Of a stretch of DNA of 64,000 bases, positions 29,316 to 38,404 are shown piece by piece; position 1 is the first letter of the stretch, and each line of letters begins with the position of its first letter. The DNA lies in assembly GCA_018821985.1 (NCBI GenBank), contig JAHJKP010000034.1, positions 30,523 to 94,522 on the forward strand, in the 5' to 3' direction. Under the pieces are notes generated by a model. That model ran no database searches and was not told the DNA's origin. It worked only from the letters and a program-made list of their open reading frames with translations. Made by a program: the position numbers and the translations under genes. This stretch comes from Pseudomonadota bacterium. Its GTDB lineage: Bacteria; Desulfobacterota; Desulfobulbia; Desulfobulbales; Desulfocapsaceae.

Positions 29316-30722
29316 ATGAGCAAAGACAAAAAAGGCGGATCCAAGAAACTTTGGGGTGGGCGATTCGAGGGGGCTACGGCTGCCTCGGTTGAGGCCTTTA
29401 CCTCCTCCATTCATTACGATTCCCGCCTATATAAGTATGATATTGCCGGAAGTCGTGCCCATGCGACCATGCTGGCTGCCCATGGTCTGCTCTCTGCTGC
29501 AGAGCTTGCGGCCATTATCTCAGGACTTACGGCCATTGAGGTCGAGATTGAGGCAGGTACTTTTGAATTCAGGCAGGATCTGGAAGATATTCACATGAAT
29601 ATTGAAAAGGCCTTGGTGGATCGTATCGGTGCTGCCGGAGCGAGGCTGCACAGCGCCCGCAGTCGCAATGATCAGGTTGCACTCGACATGCGCCTCTATC
29701 TGCGGGATGAGTGTGATCGTCTCATGGAGCTGCTGGATGCCACGCGGAGGGCCTTTGTGGCCTTAGCCAGAAAGTATCTGGGACAGGTGATGCCCGGCTA
29801 CACCCATCTGCAGCGAGCCCAGCCGGTGTTGATCTCACACCATATGCTGGCCTATTATGAGATGTTTGGCCGGGACCGGGAACGTCTGGTTGACTGCCGG
29901 AAGCGAATCAATATTATGCCCCTGGGCGCCGCGGCCCTGGCGGGAACCGGTCTGCCAATAGATCGGCAGCAGGTGGCGGATCTCCTTGGCTTTGCCGCCA
30001 TTACCGCCAACTCCATGGACACCACCGGTGACCGGGACTTTGCCATCGAGTTTGTCAGTTGCTGTACCCTGATTCAGCTCCACCTCTCCCGGCTCTCTGA
30101 GGAGCTGGTGCTCTGGTCCAGTCAGGAATTTTCCTTTGTTGATATTGCCGATCGATTCTGTACCGGCTCCTCCATCATGCCCCAGAAAAAGAATCCGGAT
30201 ATCCCCGAGTTGATTCGGGGCAAGACCGGACGGGTGGTTGGCAGTCTCATGGCCCTGTGCACCTTGCTGAAAGGTCTGCCGCTCACCTATAATCGGGATC
30301 TGCAGGAAGATAAGGAACCGGTTTTTGATACAGTGGATACGGTTTCGGCATCGCTTGCCATTACTGCCGAGCTGCTGGCCAATCTTGTTTTCAACACCAG
30401 ACGTATGGAAGAGGCAACCAGGACCGGTTTTATGACGGCCACTGATCTTGCCGATTATCTGGTCTTGAAAAATGTTCCTTTCCGCGAGGCCCATGGTATT
30501 GTGGGGCGGGTGGTGGCGTTTTGTATTGAAAAGGGATGCGAACTTGTCGATCTGACCTTGGAAGATATGGGCCAATTCTCAGCGGTGATCGGGAAAGATG
30601 TGTTTGAGGTGTTGAGCGTGCAAGGTTCTGTCAACAGTCGCATCTCAGCCGGCGGCACAGCCTTGCAGCGCGTGGAAGAGGCTCTTGATCTTGCTGAATA
30701 TAACATAGGGATAAGATTATGA
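29316..30722 (+). CDS. argH: Argininosuccinate lyase
   Basis: It cleaves argininosuccinate to arginine and fumarate, the last step of the pathway. The 468-residue fumarase-superfamily protein contains KLWGGRFEGATAASVEAFT, HSARSRNDQVALDMRLY, PGYTHLQRAQPV and the catalytic-serine loop GSSIMPQKKNPD. AAGGT precedes the ATG. The end of the gene overlaps the start of the lipoprotein gene by 4 bases (ATGA), so translation is coupled. Length is normal. Confidence 0.96.
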   Translation: MSKDKKGGSKKLWGGRFEGATAASVEAFTSSIHYDSRLYKYDIAGSRAHATMLAAHGLLSAAELAAIISGLTAIEVEIEAGTFEFRQDLEDIHMNIEKALVDRIGAAGARLHSARSRNDQVALDMRLYLRDECDRLMELLDATRRAFVALARKYLGQVMPGYTHLQRAQPVLISHHMLAYYEMFGRDRERLVDCRKRINIMPLGAAALAGTGLPIDRQQVADLLGFAAITANSMDTTGDRDFAIEFVSCCTLIQLHLSRLSEELVLWSSQEFSFVDIADRFCTGSSIMPQKKNPDIPELIRGKTGRVVGSLMALCTLLKGLPLTYNRDLQEDKEPVFDTVDTVSASLAITAELLANLVFNTRRMEEATRTGFMTATDLADYLVLKNVPFREAHGIVGRVVAFCIEKGCELVDLTLEDMGQFSAVIGKDVFEVLSVQGSVNSRISAGGTALQRVEEALDLAEYNIGIRL

Positions 30723-31774
30723 AAATTGCTTTTGGGGCACATCATGCAGGGGCGTTGTTGCTTGTTGGAGCATTGTTTTTCGGGGGCTGTGGATACAAGA
30801 CATTGCCGGTGCCACCTGAAACAATTGTACCAAAGGCCATTGAGGACCTGCGCTATTCCGTGGATGAAAAGGGTGTCACCCTGACCTGGTCCTATCCAGT
30901 GGAGACAATCAAGGGGACAGATCTTACTGATATCGCTTCGTTTGAGCTCTATCGGGCAGTGGTCTCCCTTGACAGTTATTGCCCTACCTGTCCCATTCCC
31001 TTCGGGGAACCTCTGGTCGTCCCTGGTGGTATGATTAATACCGATGGAAGACGGAAAGGAATTTATGAAAGTGCCCTTTTGCGTTCGGGTGAAAAATATT
31101 TTTTCAAGGTGCGTTCTCGTACCAGTTGGTGGGCGGCAAGTGCTGATTCCAATATCGTCACCTTTGTCTGGCATATGCCGGCCAAGGCGCCGAAATCTCT
31201 GCAGGCAGAGGGAGGGGATCGCTCAATCCGTCTACAATGGCAAGCCGCGACTCAATTGATGGATGGGCAACAGCTTGATCTTCCTGTTCATTATCAGGTG
31301 TTACGCAGTCTTGACGGGAAATCCTTTGAAGACCTGGCCACGGCTGGCATTGAGACAAGCTTTACTGATGCTGCGCTGCAGAATGGTCAGAAATATTTTT
31401 ATAAGATCCAATCGGTTCTTCAGATTGACGGAAACGCAGTTGGCGGCGGTATGAGCGAGGTTGTAACAGCGGTGCCGGTGGATTTGACTGCGCCGGAAGT
31501 ACCAACAGGCGTTACGGTAATTGCCACCGGGAATGGCTTTAAGGTTTTCTGGGACAAAGCCACAGCGGCAGATCTTCAGGGCTATCATGTCTATCGTCGT
31601 GCGGCTGATCAGAAGAACAAAGAGCGGATCGGAGATGTTCAGGCAATTTATACTATCTTCGAGGATACTACTGTTTCGGCGGACGGGCAGTTTTATTATT
31701 CTGTTACCGCCTACGACAGCATGAAGCCGGCAAATGAGAGCAAGCCTTCGGCTGAGGCAACCGTTCGCCACTGA
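30719..31774 (+). CDS. Lipoprotein with fibronectin type III domains
   Basis: This 351-residue exported protein has a lipoprotein signal ending FFGGC, so Cys24 should be lipidated. The mature part contains two or three fibronectin type III-like repeats, each with a WSYP or LQW strand and a tyrosine-corner-like segment (KYFFKV, KYFYKIQSV, FYYSVTAYDS). It overlaps argH by 4 bases and ends 200 bases before lysA, so it is embedded in an amino-acid operon with no obvious biochemical link. Function is unknown; a surface adhesion or scaffold role is a guess from the fold. Confidence 0.8.
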   Translation: MKIAFGAHHAGALLLVGALFFGGCGYKTLPVPPETIVPKAIEDLRYSVDEKGVTLTWSYPVETIKGTDLTDIASFELYRAVVSLDSYCPTCPIPFGEPLVVPGGMINTDGRRKGIYESALLRSGEKYFFKVRSRTSWWAASADSNIVTFVWHMPAKAPKSLQAEGGDRSIRLQWQAATQLMDGQQLDLPVHYQVLRSLDGKSFEDLATAGIETSFTDAALQNGQKYFYKIQSVLQIDGNAVGGGMSEVVTAVPVDLTAPEVPTGVTVIATGNGFKVFWDKATAADLQGYHVYRRAADQKNKERIGDVQAIYTIFEDTTVSADGQFYYSVTAYDSMKPANESKPSAEATVRH

Positions 31775-31866
31775 GAAGGAATGCCCAATGTGGATAAATC
31801 TAGTCCTTTAGGCTAGTTGCTAAACCGTTGTAAAAAAACATGGGCACTTATTTGATCCGAGCGGCA

Positions 31867-31922
31867 TAAGGGGCCGTAACGAAATAGTTTTAACGGTTCA
31901 AGCCGTTTCGTAACGGCTCCTA
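31867..31922. repeat. Palindromic intergenic repeat (GCCGTAACGAAA type)
   Basis: GGCCGTAACGAAA near 31872-31884 is inverted at 31906-31918 with one mismatch. An inner hairpin, AACGG...CCGTT, lies at 31892-31907. The outer bases TAAGG and CTCCTA extend the symmetry. Its right half, TTTCGTAACGGCTC, recurs exactly at about 34169-34182, upstream of dapA. Confidence 0.65.
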
Positions 31923-31974
31923 AATAATCAGGGATTAAACAACCTGACTTATCTTTTATTTTTTTGAGGTTGTT

Positions 31975-33252
31975 GTGAATCATTTTGTGTCCACAAACGG
32001 GGAACTCTTTTGTGAACAAGTGTCGGTGGCAGAAATTGCCAGGGACATGGGAACCCCATTTTATCTTTATTCTAAGGCAACTCTGACTCGTCATTTTCAG
32101 GCCTTTGATTCTGCCTTTGCCGGAATTGATCATTTGACCTGTTTTGCCGTCAAGGCCTGTTCCAATATCGCCATTCTCAATCTTTTCTCAGGTCTCGGCG
32201 GTGGCGCTGATATCGTGTCAGGCGGTGAACTGTACCGGGCTCTGACCGCCGGTGTTGACCCCAAACGGATCATTTATTCAGGGGTGGGTAAGACTGAACA
32301 GGAGTTACGCTATGCCCTGGAGTCTGGCATCCTCCTTTTCAATGTTGAATCCGCCCAGGAGCTTGAACGCCTGCAGCGGGTTGCGGCAGCCATGGGAGTG
32401 ATGGTCCCGGTCTCTTTTCGCGTCAACCCTGATGTGGATCCCAAGACCCATGCCTATATCTCCACCGGTCTGGCCAAGAATAAATTCGGTATTCCCATTG
32501 AAGAGGCCCTGGAGTTGTATGAACGGGCCATGACCATGGGAAATATAGCGGTTAAAGGGGTGAGCTGCCATATCGGCTCCCAGTTGACCCTGATTTCACC
32601 TTTTATTGAGTCTCTGCGCAAGGTGAAGACCTTTGTGGAACGGCTCACTGCCAGGGGGATTACCATCGATTTTATCGATCTGGGAGGCGGTGTCGGCATT
32701 ACCTATGATACGGAGCAACCACCTCATCCCCGGGACTATGCTGAGGCGATCAAGCAAGAGTTGCAGGGATTCAAGGCGACCTTGATCCTTGAACCGGGGC
32801 GGGTTATTGTCGGCAATGCGGCCATCCTGGTGACCGAGGTGCAATACACCAAGAGCAATCGGGGCTCTGAGCAGGTCAAGAAATTTGTGGTGGTGGATGC
32901 GGCCATGAATGACCTGACCCGCCCAAGTCTCTATGGTGCGTATCATGCCATTGTCCCTGTCCTTGAGAAAGGTGCTGCCTGCGAGGTGGTGGATATTGTC
33001 GGCCCGATCTGTGAGACTGGAGATTTTCTGGCCAAGGATCGGGAGCTGCCGCAGGTGGAGCAGGGTGATCTACTGGCGGTGATGAGTGCCGGGGCCTATG
33101 GCTTCAGTATGTCCTCCAACTACAACTCTCGGCCCAGGGTGGCGGAGGTACTGGTGGATGGCAGTCATTACGAGATAATCCGTCGCCGGGAGACCTTTGA
33201 GTCACTTGTTGAGGGTGAGACTATTCCAGGCGACGTCCGACATGGCCATTAA
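31975..33252 (+). CDS. lysA: Diaminopimelate decarboxylase
   Basis: It converts meso-diaminopimelate to L-lysine. The 425-residue fold-type III PLP enzyme has the PLP lysine in CFAVKACSNIAIL, the HIGSQ segment in GVSCHIGSQLT, the PLP-phosphate loop IDLGGGVGI and the catalytic GPICETGDFLAKDR. The start is GTG 31975, with GAGG 6 bases upstream. It heads lysA-dapF-dapA-dapB and overlaps dapF by 11 bases. A palindromic repeat lies in its 200-base leader. The length is normal. Confidence 0.95.
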   Translation: MNHFVSTNGELFCEQVSVAEIARDMGTPFYLYSKATLTRHFQAFDSAFAGIDHLTCFAVKACSNIAILNLFSGLGGGADIVSGGELYRALTAGVDPKRIIYSGVGKTEQELRYALESGILLFNVESAQELERLQRVAAAMGVMVPVSFRVNPDVDPKTHAYISTGLAKNKFGIPIEEALELYERAMTMGNIAVKGVSCHIGSQLTLISPFIESLRKVKTFVERLTARGITIDFIDLGGGVGITYDTEQPPHPRDYAEAIKQELQGFKATLILEPGRVIVGNAAILVTEVQYTKSNRGSEQVKKFVVVDAAMNDLTRPSLYGAYHAIVPVLEKGAACEVVDIVGPICETGDFLAKDRELPQVEQGDLLAVMSAGAYGFSMSSNYNSRPRVAEVLVDGSHYEIIRRRETFESLVEGETIPGDVRHGH

Positions 33253-34081
33253 TTTTCCGGTTCCCTTTACCAAGATGAGTGGTGCGGGCAATGACTTTAT
33301 CGTCATAGATCATCGCGTTTCACTGATTCCAGAGGCAGAGCAGGCAGAATTTGTCAGAAAAGTGTGCCGGCGGATGTTTTCCGTGGGAGCTGATGGTCTG
33401 ATTTTGATTGAAAACTCAGAGCTTGCTGATTTTCGCTGGCGCTTTTATAACGGAGATGGTTCGGTGGCGGAGATGTGTGGTAATGGGGCCCGCTGTGCGG
33501 CCCGATTTGCCCATTCAAAAGGAATCGCCGGTGCCTCCATGTCGTTTGAGACTCTGGCAGGTATCATTAAGGCTGAGATTAGTGATGATAACAGTGTGCG
33601 TCTGCGGATGACGGCTCCCTCTGATTTTAAAACGAACCTGTCAGTTGTCCTGGACGGTCAGCAGAGAATTTTCTCTTTTGTGAATAGCGGAGTACCCCAT
33701 GCCGTTCTTTTTATCGAGGAAGACGATGAGGTTCCGGTTCGAGAGTGGGGAAAGATCGTTCGCTTCCATCCGTTGTTTCAGCCGGCAGGCACCAATGTCA
33801 ATTTTGTGCAGAAGATTGGAGAGAATAGCATCCGCGTGCGCACCTATGAGCGGGGTGTGGAGGATGAGACCATGGCCTGTGGTACCGGTGCGGTGGCATC
33901 TGCTCTTTTTGCCGCAGTCAGCGGGATGGCCAGGTCGCCAGTCGCAGTGACCACCTCCGGCGGAGAGCGGTTGACAATTTTGTTTGATCTGCAGGACGGA
34001 CCACAGGCGGAGAATGTTTTTCTGCAGGGTCCGGCCAGAATTATCTATGACGGGAATCTGACGGCGGAAGCATTGCTTTGA
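33242..34081 (+). CDS. dapF: Diaminopimelate epimerase
   Basis: It interconverts LL- and meso-diaminopimelate. The 279-residue protein begins MAINFPVPFTKMSGAGNDF, the standard start, so ATG 33242 was chosen. It overlaps the end of lysA. The two catalytic cysteines are visible in AEMCGNGARCAARFA and DETMACGTGAVASA. The ribosome site is weak, consistent with translational coupling to lysA. The remaining enzymes of the diaminopimelate branch are downstream (dapA, dapB). Confidence 0.95.
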   Translation: MAINFPVPFTKMSGAGNDFIVIDHRVSLIPEAEQAEFVRKVCRRMFSVGADGLILIENSELADFRWRFYNGDGSVAEMCGNGARCAARFAHSKGIAGASMSFETLAGIIKAEISDDNSVRLRMTAPSDFKTNLSVVLDGQQRIFSFVNSGVPHAVLFIEEDDEVPVREWGKIVRFHPLFQPAGTNVNFVQKIGENSIRVRTYERGVEDETMACGTGAVASALFAAVSGMARSPVAVTTSGGERLTILFDLQDGPQAENVFLQGPARIIYDGNLTAEALL

Positions 34082-34130
34082 TAAAGGTTGATAGTCTCTG
34101 TAGAAGGTCAGGTGCATAATAGACCTCAAA

Positions 34131-34187
34131 GACGAAATTGATGAAAATAGTTATAAAGGGCCAAGTTATTTCGTAACGGCTCTTAAG
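34131..34187. repeat. Degenerate copy of the GCCGTAACGAAA palindromic repeat
   Basis: GACGAAATT at 34131-34139 faces TTATTTCGTAACGGCTC at 34166-34182. The right half matches the right half of the element at 31867-31922, and both contain an ATAGTT interior. It fills most of the dapF-dapA gap. Confidence 0.5.
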
Positions 34188-34216
34188 TATACGAAAGATA
34201 TCTCAGGAGAAAAAAT

Positions 34217-35098
34217 ATGAAAAAATATTATGGCGCCATCGTTGCCATTGTGACCCCCTTTATCAATGGGAAAGTGGACGAACAGGGTTTAGTGGATCTG
34301 ATTGAATTTCAAATAGCTGGTGGAACCCATGGCATTGTTCCCTGTGGCACAACGGGCGAGTCGGCAACCCTTGATTTCGATGAGCACAAGCGGGTCATTG
34401 AACTGACGGTCAAAACAGTTGCCGGCCGGGTGCCTGTTATTGCCGGAACCGGCGCCAATAATACCAAAGAGGCTATTGAACTAACGGAAAGCGCCAGGGA
34501 GAGCGGTGCCGATGCGGTTCTCTCCGTGACCCCTTATTATAACAAGCCAAGTCAGGAAGGTCTGTATCTGCACTTTAAGGCCATTGCCGAGGCTGTTGAT
34601 ATCCCCATGTTTTTGTATAATGTGCCTGGACGGACATCCATCAACATGTTACCGGAAACGGTGGCCCGTCTTGCCGGGGTGAAAAATATTATCGGCATCA
34701 AAGAGGCCTGCGGCAGCCTGCAGCAGATCAGTGATGTGATCCGGCTCTGTCCGGCTGATTTTATTCTCCTCTCCGGTGACGACTTTACCGCCATGCCTAC
34801 GGTCTTAATCGGTGGTAAGGGCGTTATCTCAGTGACTTCCAATGTGGAGCCCAAGGGCATGGCAGATCTTATGGAGGCCGCCTTGGCGGGAGATCTGAAA
34901 AAGGCCAACGAGATTCATTATCGCTTGTTTCCGCTCATGAATGCCATGTTCTGTGCCCCAAATCCCGTGCCTGCCAAAAAAGGGGTGGAGTTGATGGGAA
35001 AGATCAAAGATGGCCTGCCCCGGCTGCCTTTGTCGGCAATTGATGCTGGGGCCCTGGCCAAATTGACTGCAGCGATGAAGGACGCAGGCTTGGTATAA
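34217..35098 (+). CDS. dapA: 4-hydroxy-tetrahydrodipicolinate synthase
   Basis: It condenses pyruvate with aspartate semialdehyde, the first committed step of lysine/diaminopimelate synthesis. The 293-residue class I aldolase shows GAIVAIVTPFINGKVD, the signature VPCGTTGESATLDFDEH, the catalytic Tyr in SVTPYYNKPSQEGLY and the Schiff-base Lys in NIIGIKEACGS. AGGAG precedes the ATG. A possible lysine-feedback site cannot be judged by eye. It follows the degenerate palindrome and precedes dapB by 64 bases. Confidence 0.95.
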   Translation: MKKYYGAIVAIVTPFINGKVDEQGLVDLIEFQIAGGTHGIVPCGTTGESATLDFDEHKRVIELTVKTVAGRVPVIAGTGANNTKEAIELTESARESGADAVLSVTPYYNKPSQEGLYLHFKAIAEAVDIPMFLYNVPGRTSINMLPETVARLAGVKNIIGIKEACGSLQQISDVIRLCPADFILLSGDDFTAMPTVLIGGKGVISVTSNVEPKGMADLMEAALAGDLKKANEIHYRLFPLMNAMFCAPNPVPAKKGVELMGKIKDGLPRLPLSAIDAGALAKLTAAMKDAGLV

Positions 35099-35162
35099 GG
35101 AGCATTCGGTCTAGAATCCGATTGCTTTGATGAGTGTTATCTTCATGGAAAAGGAAGAGAAA

Positions 35163-35972
35163 ATGATCGATGTTATTGTTGCCGGGGCCTCAGGTCGTAT
35201 GGGGCAGCGGGTAGGATATATGGTAAGTGAGCACCCTGGTTTACATTATGCTGCCGCTTTTGAGGCTGCCGGTAGTCCGGCTATTGGCCGTGATCCGGGT
35301 GAGCTCTCAGGCTGGGGCCGGGCCGGGATTGCCATCGCTGAAGGATTGGAGGCGGTGATTGACCAGGGCGATGTTCTGATCGATTTTACCTTCCACAAGG
35401 CCACGATGGAATTTGCCCGTCTGGCAGCCAGGCATAAGAGGGCGATGGTTATTGGCACAACGGGTCTGACCCCGGAAAACCTGACAGAGCTGGCAGAGCT
35501 GAGCCGTCATTTTCCCTGTGTCCAGTCTCCGAACATGGCTGTTGGGGTCAATGTCCTCTTTAAACTGGCCGCCCGCACCGCCGCTATCCTTGGTGATGAT
35601 TATGATATTGAGATTGTGGAGGCACATCATAACAAGAAAAAAGATGCCCCCAGCGGTACTGCCCTGAAACTGGCCGAGATGGCCGCATCCGGCGTGAATC
35701 GTGATCTTGCTGAAGTCGGTGTCTATGAACGTCATGGGATGATAGGGGAGCGGACCAAAAAAGAGATTGGTATCCAGACGATCCGTGGTGGAGATATTGT
35801 CGGTGAACACACCATTTATTTTGCCGGCCCTGGTGAACGCATCGAAATTATCCATCGTGCGCACAGTCGTGACAATTTTGCCAAGGGAGCGGCTACTGCT
35901 GCGGCCTGGGTCGTCGGCCAGAAACCCGGCCTCTATTCCATGTTTGATGTCCTGGGCTTACAGGATCTGTAG
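35163..35972 (+). CDS. dapB: 4-hydroxy-tetrahydrodipicolinate reductase
   Basis: It reduces hydroxytetrahydrodipicolinate with NAD(P)H. The 269-residue protein begins with the Rossmann motif VIVAGASGRMGQRV and contains the family signature EIVEAHHNKKKDAPSGTAL, with the catalytic His-His and Lys. I chose ATG 35163 because AGGAAGAG lies upstream and an earlier in-frame codon at 35127 adds residues unlike the family. The stop is 3 bases before the GTG of folK. Confidence 0.95.
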   Translation: MIDVIVAGASGRMGQRVGYMVSEHPGLHYAAAFEAAGSPAIGRDPGELSGWGRAGIAIAEGLEAVIDQGDVLIDFTFHKATMEFARLAARHKRAMVIGTTGLTPENLTELAELSRHFPCVQSPNMAVGVNVLFKLAARTAAILGDDYDIEIVEAHHNKKKDAPSGTALKLAEMAASGVNRDLAEVGVYERHGMIGERTKKEIGIQTIRGGDIVGEHTIYFAGPGERIEIIHRAHSRDNFAKGAATAAAWVVGQKPGLYSMFDVLGLQDL

Positions 35973-35975
35973 GAT

Positions 35976-36518
35976 GTGAGATCAGGACAAACAGTTCAGG
36001 CCTTTATTGGCCTTGGCTCAAATCTTGGCAATGGTCAGCAACTGCTCCTAAGTGCCTGGAGACGATTTGCCGTTGAGGGAAGGGTTGTTCCTTTTCGCCT
36101 GTCATCCCTTTATGTCACGGAGGCGGTGGGCATGGACAGCCGGTCTCTTTTTACCAATGCCGTAGGCTTGGTTGAAACAGTACTTGAGCCCACAGAGCTG
36201 TTACAGCTGTTGTTGCAGGTAGAGACGGAGCATGGACGTCTGCGTGATGCGAATGCAGTGGGTTATCAAGATCGTTTTCTTGATCTTGATCTGCTCTATT
36301 TTGGCGGGACTGTGTGGAACTCACCAGAGTTGGTACTGCCTCATCCCCATATTGCTAGTCGTCTTTTTGTCCTGGCCCCGCTGGTCGAAATTTCCCCATG
36401 GCTCCAGGATCCTCTGACTGGACTCACAGTGGAGGAAATGTATCAACAGCTTCTCGCTCGAATTGAACAGGGAGAAATCTTACCACAACCCATCTCCAGG
36501 ATTGAGCGGACAGAGTGA
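35976..36518 (+). CDS. folK: 2-amino-4-hydroxy-6-hydroxymethyldihydropteridine pyrophosphokinase
   Basis: It transfers pyrophosphate from ATP to the pterin in folate synthesis. The 180-residue protein has AFIGLGSNLGNGQQ near the start and the signature GRLRDANAVGYQDRFLDLDLLYFGG, which differs from the usual R-x-x-x-x-P-R-x-D-LD in having Gly-Tyr-Gln where Pro-Arg commonly lies. LPHPHIASRLFVLAPLVEI follows. It begins with GTG 3 bases after dapB, so it is the last gene of the lysine operon. The altered loop is worth noting but the Asp pair that binds Mg2+ is present. Confidence 0.88.
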   Translation: MRSGQTVQAFIGLGSNLGNGQQLLLSAWRRFAVEGRVVPFRLSSLYVTEAVGMDSRSLFTNAVGLVETVLEPTELLQLLLQVETEHGRLRDANAVGYQDRFLDLDLLYFGGTVWNSPELVLPHPHIASRLFVLAPLVEISPWLQDPLTGLTVEEMYQQLLARIEQGEILPQPISRIERTE

Positions 36519-36575
36519 CAGGGACCTGTTGCATTGTCAGGGACGTGGAAGTGTTTTGATTCGGGAAAGAATAAT

Positions 36576-36603
36576 TAGACATTTATCTGTGGACGACTAT
36601 AAT
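36576..36603 (+). promoter_or_regulatory. Probable sigma-70 promoter of the YHS protein-fsa operon
   Basis: A perfect TATAAT lies at 36598-36603, with TAGACA (5 of 6 to the -35 consensus) at 36576-36581 and a 16-base spacer. It precedes the GTG start at 36660 by about 50 bases of leader. Confidence 0.6.
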
Positions 36604-36659
36604 AAAAACATGGCTTTTTCTTTTTACAGAATGACCAGTAGTAGAATGGGAGTGGCAAC

Positions 36660-36929
36660 GTGACTCCGCTAAGGTTGGTGGTCCTGGCCATTCTGTTCTA
36701 TATCCTGTATCGTTTGCTTACCGGAATAGGAAAGAAAAAATCTGAAACCAAGCCCTTGAATGAGAAATATTCCTCCCCGGTTTCCGATGCGTTAGTTGAG
36801 GATCCGGTATGTCATACCCTTGTACCCAAGGGACAGGCGCTACGATTGCAACATGAAAATCAGATCTATTATTTCTGCAGCGAGGCATGTTGCAGCCGGT
36901 TTATCAGTGAAAAAGGAGAACAAAAATGA
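36660..36929 (+). CDS. Small membrane protein with YHS/TRASH metal-binding domain
   Basis: This 89-residue protein has one N-terminal transmembrane helix ([19 protein letters not shown]), a charged linker and a C-terminal YHS-type module: [15 protein letters not shown], then [17 protein letters not shown]. The Cys residues and the FCSEAC pattern are those of metal-binding YHS/TRASH domains. The start is GTG 36660, with GGGAGTGG upstream. The last 4 bases overlap the fsa start. Such proteins (PP0621-like) are common in proteobacteria but have no assigned role. Confidence 0.8.
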   Translation: MTPLRLVVLAILFYILYRLLTGIGKKKSETKPLNEKYSSPVSDALVEDPVCHTLVPKGQALRLQHENQIYYFCSEACCSRFISEKGEQK

Positions 36930-37570
36930 AGTTTTTTATAGATACCGCCAATATTGATGAGATCAAAAAAGGTGTTGCCATGGGCATGGTCGATGGCGTC
37001 ACCACCAATCCCTCGCTGATTGCCAGGGAAAAGAAGCCGTTTGAGGAGATTCTCAAAGAGATCTGTCAGGTGGTGGATGGCCCGGTCAGTGCCGAGGTAA
37101 TTAGTCTTGAGGCGGATGGGATGGTTAAAGAAGCAAAAGTTCTTGCCGCCTTGAGTGATAAGATTGTGATCAAGATTCCCATGATTATGGAGGGGATGAA
37201 GGCTGTCAAACAACTTGCCGCTCTGGGTATCAATACCAATGTGACGCTGGTATTTTCTGCAGCTCAGGCACTTCTGGCCGCTAAGGCCGGTGCCAGTTAT
37301 GTCAGCCCGTTTGTCGGCAGGCTTGATGATATCGGCCAACATGGAATGGAGCTTATCAATGAGATCATGACCGTGTATCGTAACTATGATTACCAGAGTG
37401 AGGTAATTGTGGCCAGTGTCAGAAGCCCGCTTCATGTTATGGATGCGGCGATGATAGGTGCTGACATTGCCACTATTCCGCTCAAGGTGATAGAGCAGTT
37501 GGCAAAACATCCGTTAACCACACTTGGCATGGAACAGTTCCTGGCGGACTGGGAAAAAAGAACAAAGTGA
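36926..37570 (+). CDS. fsa: Fructose-6-phosphate aldolase / small transaldolase
   Basis: This 214-residue cytoplasmic class I aldolase is of the TalC/MipB/FSA type. The sequence begins [16 protein letters not shown] and contains [11 protein letters not shown], the Schiff-base Lys in [32 protein letters not shown] and ASVRSPLHV. The family includes both true transaldolases and fructose-6-phosphate aldolases, and the sequence alone does not settle which. In this genome it could supply the non-oxidative pentose-phosphate branch next to the zwf/edd route. It overlaps the YHS gene by 4 bases. Confidence 0.92.
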   Translation: MKFFIDTANIDEIKKGVAMGMVDGVTTNPSLIAREKKPFEEILKEICQVVDGPVSAEVISLEADGMVKEAKVLAALSDKIVIKIPMIMEGMKAVKQLAALGINTNVTLVFSAAQALLAAKAGASYVSPFVGRLDDIGQHGMELINEIMTVYRNYDYQSEVIVASVRSPLHVMDAAMIGADIATIPLKVIEQLAKHPLTTLGMEQFLADWEKRTK

Positions 37571-37605
37571 TACATAGATAATGATTCAGTATCTATCTGT
37601 ATCAC
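37567..37605 (+). repeat. Inverted repeat downstream of fsa
   Basis: GTGATACA-TAGATA at 37567-37580 pairs with TATCTA-tc-TGTATCAC at 37590-37605, a 14-bp stem with a 2-base bulge and a 9-base loop. No T run follows, so it is more likely an RNA-end hairpin or protein-binding palindrome than a standard terminator. Confidence 0.55.
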
Positions 37606-37683
37606 ACATGGTGCTTTGGAATATGATGACATAAGAGATCCGGGCGAGTGGGTTAAAAGTTCAGGGACCAAAAAGGGTGAAAT

Positions 37684-38373
37684 TTGGGAACAACTGGTAG
37701 GATATTGTTGGTGGTAGCGGTGGCCATCCTGTCTTATGGGCAGTCACTGGCCATGGCCGACATGTATACGTATGTGGACAATAAGGGGACGCGCTATTAT
37801 ACGAACGTCCCTGCTGCCGGCCAGTCCCGTCTGTATCAGCACGAAGGTGTGAGGATCAGTAAACCGTCAGTTCATTCCTGGCCGGAGGTGCGGGTTGGTG
37901 GTCGTCGGGATTACGGAAAAAGCACTACTGCTTTCGATCATCATATTAAGCGGAGCGGTTATCGTTATAATATCGATCCTCAACTTATTAAGGCAATCAT
38001 CAAGGCAGAATCTGATTTTGATTGTTATGCCAGGTCGGGGAAAGGTGCCCAGGGGCTTATGCAGCTTATGCCGGGAACGGCTAGAGATCTTAATGTTTCT
38101 AACCCCTTTGATCCTCGGGCCAATATTGACGGAGGAACCCGGTATTTTCGCACCATGCTTGATACCTTTAACGGGAATATTCCTTTGAGTCTTGCTGCCT
38201 ATAATGCCGGACCAAATCTGGTGAAACGCACGAACGGGATGCCCCAGATTCCTGAGACGGTAGAATATGTCCAGCGTGTGCTCCAAAACTATAGAGGGTA
38301 TAAAGGACTTGGACATAAATTGTCTTCTGTATCCTCTTCAGTAAGCGTGGGTGATCTGGTGATGGTTAGGTAA
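37684..38373 (+). CDS. Lytic transglycosylase with DUF4124 N-terminal domain
   Basis: This 229-residue exported peptidoglycan-cleaving enzyme has a signal peptide (ILLVVAVAILSYGQSLAMA) and a short DUF4124-like segment (YTYVDNKGTRYYTNVP). A C-terminal SLT (soluble lytic transglycosylase) domain follows. The catalytic Glu is in IIKAESDFDCYARS; the GLMQLMPGTARDL and SLAAYNAGP motifs are complete. The start is a TTG at 37684, with AAGGG upstream, which places the signal peptide correctly. It probably shares a transcript with pgsA, 31 bases downstream. Confidence 0.88.
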   Translation: MGTTGRILLVVAVAILSYGQSLAMADMYTYVDNKGTRYYTNVPAAGQSRLYQHEGVRISKPSVHSWPEVRVGGRRDYGKSTTAFDHHIKRSGYRYNIDPQLIKAIIKAESDFDCYARSGKGAQGLMQLMPGTARDLNVSNPFDPRANIDGGTRYFRTMLDTFNGNIPLSLAAYNAGPNLVKRTNGMPQIPETVEYVQRVLQNYRGYKGLGHKLSSVSSSVSVGDLVMVR

Positions 38374-38404
38374 GAACGATGCTGTCTGTTTTGAGGAGTA
38401 TAAA

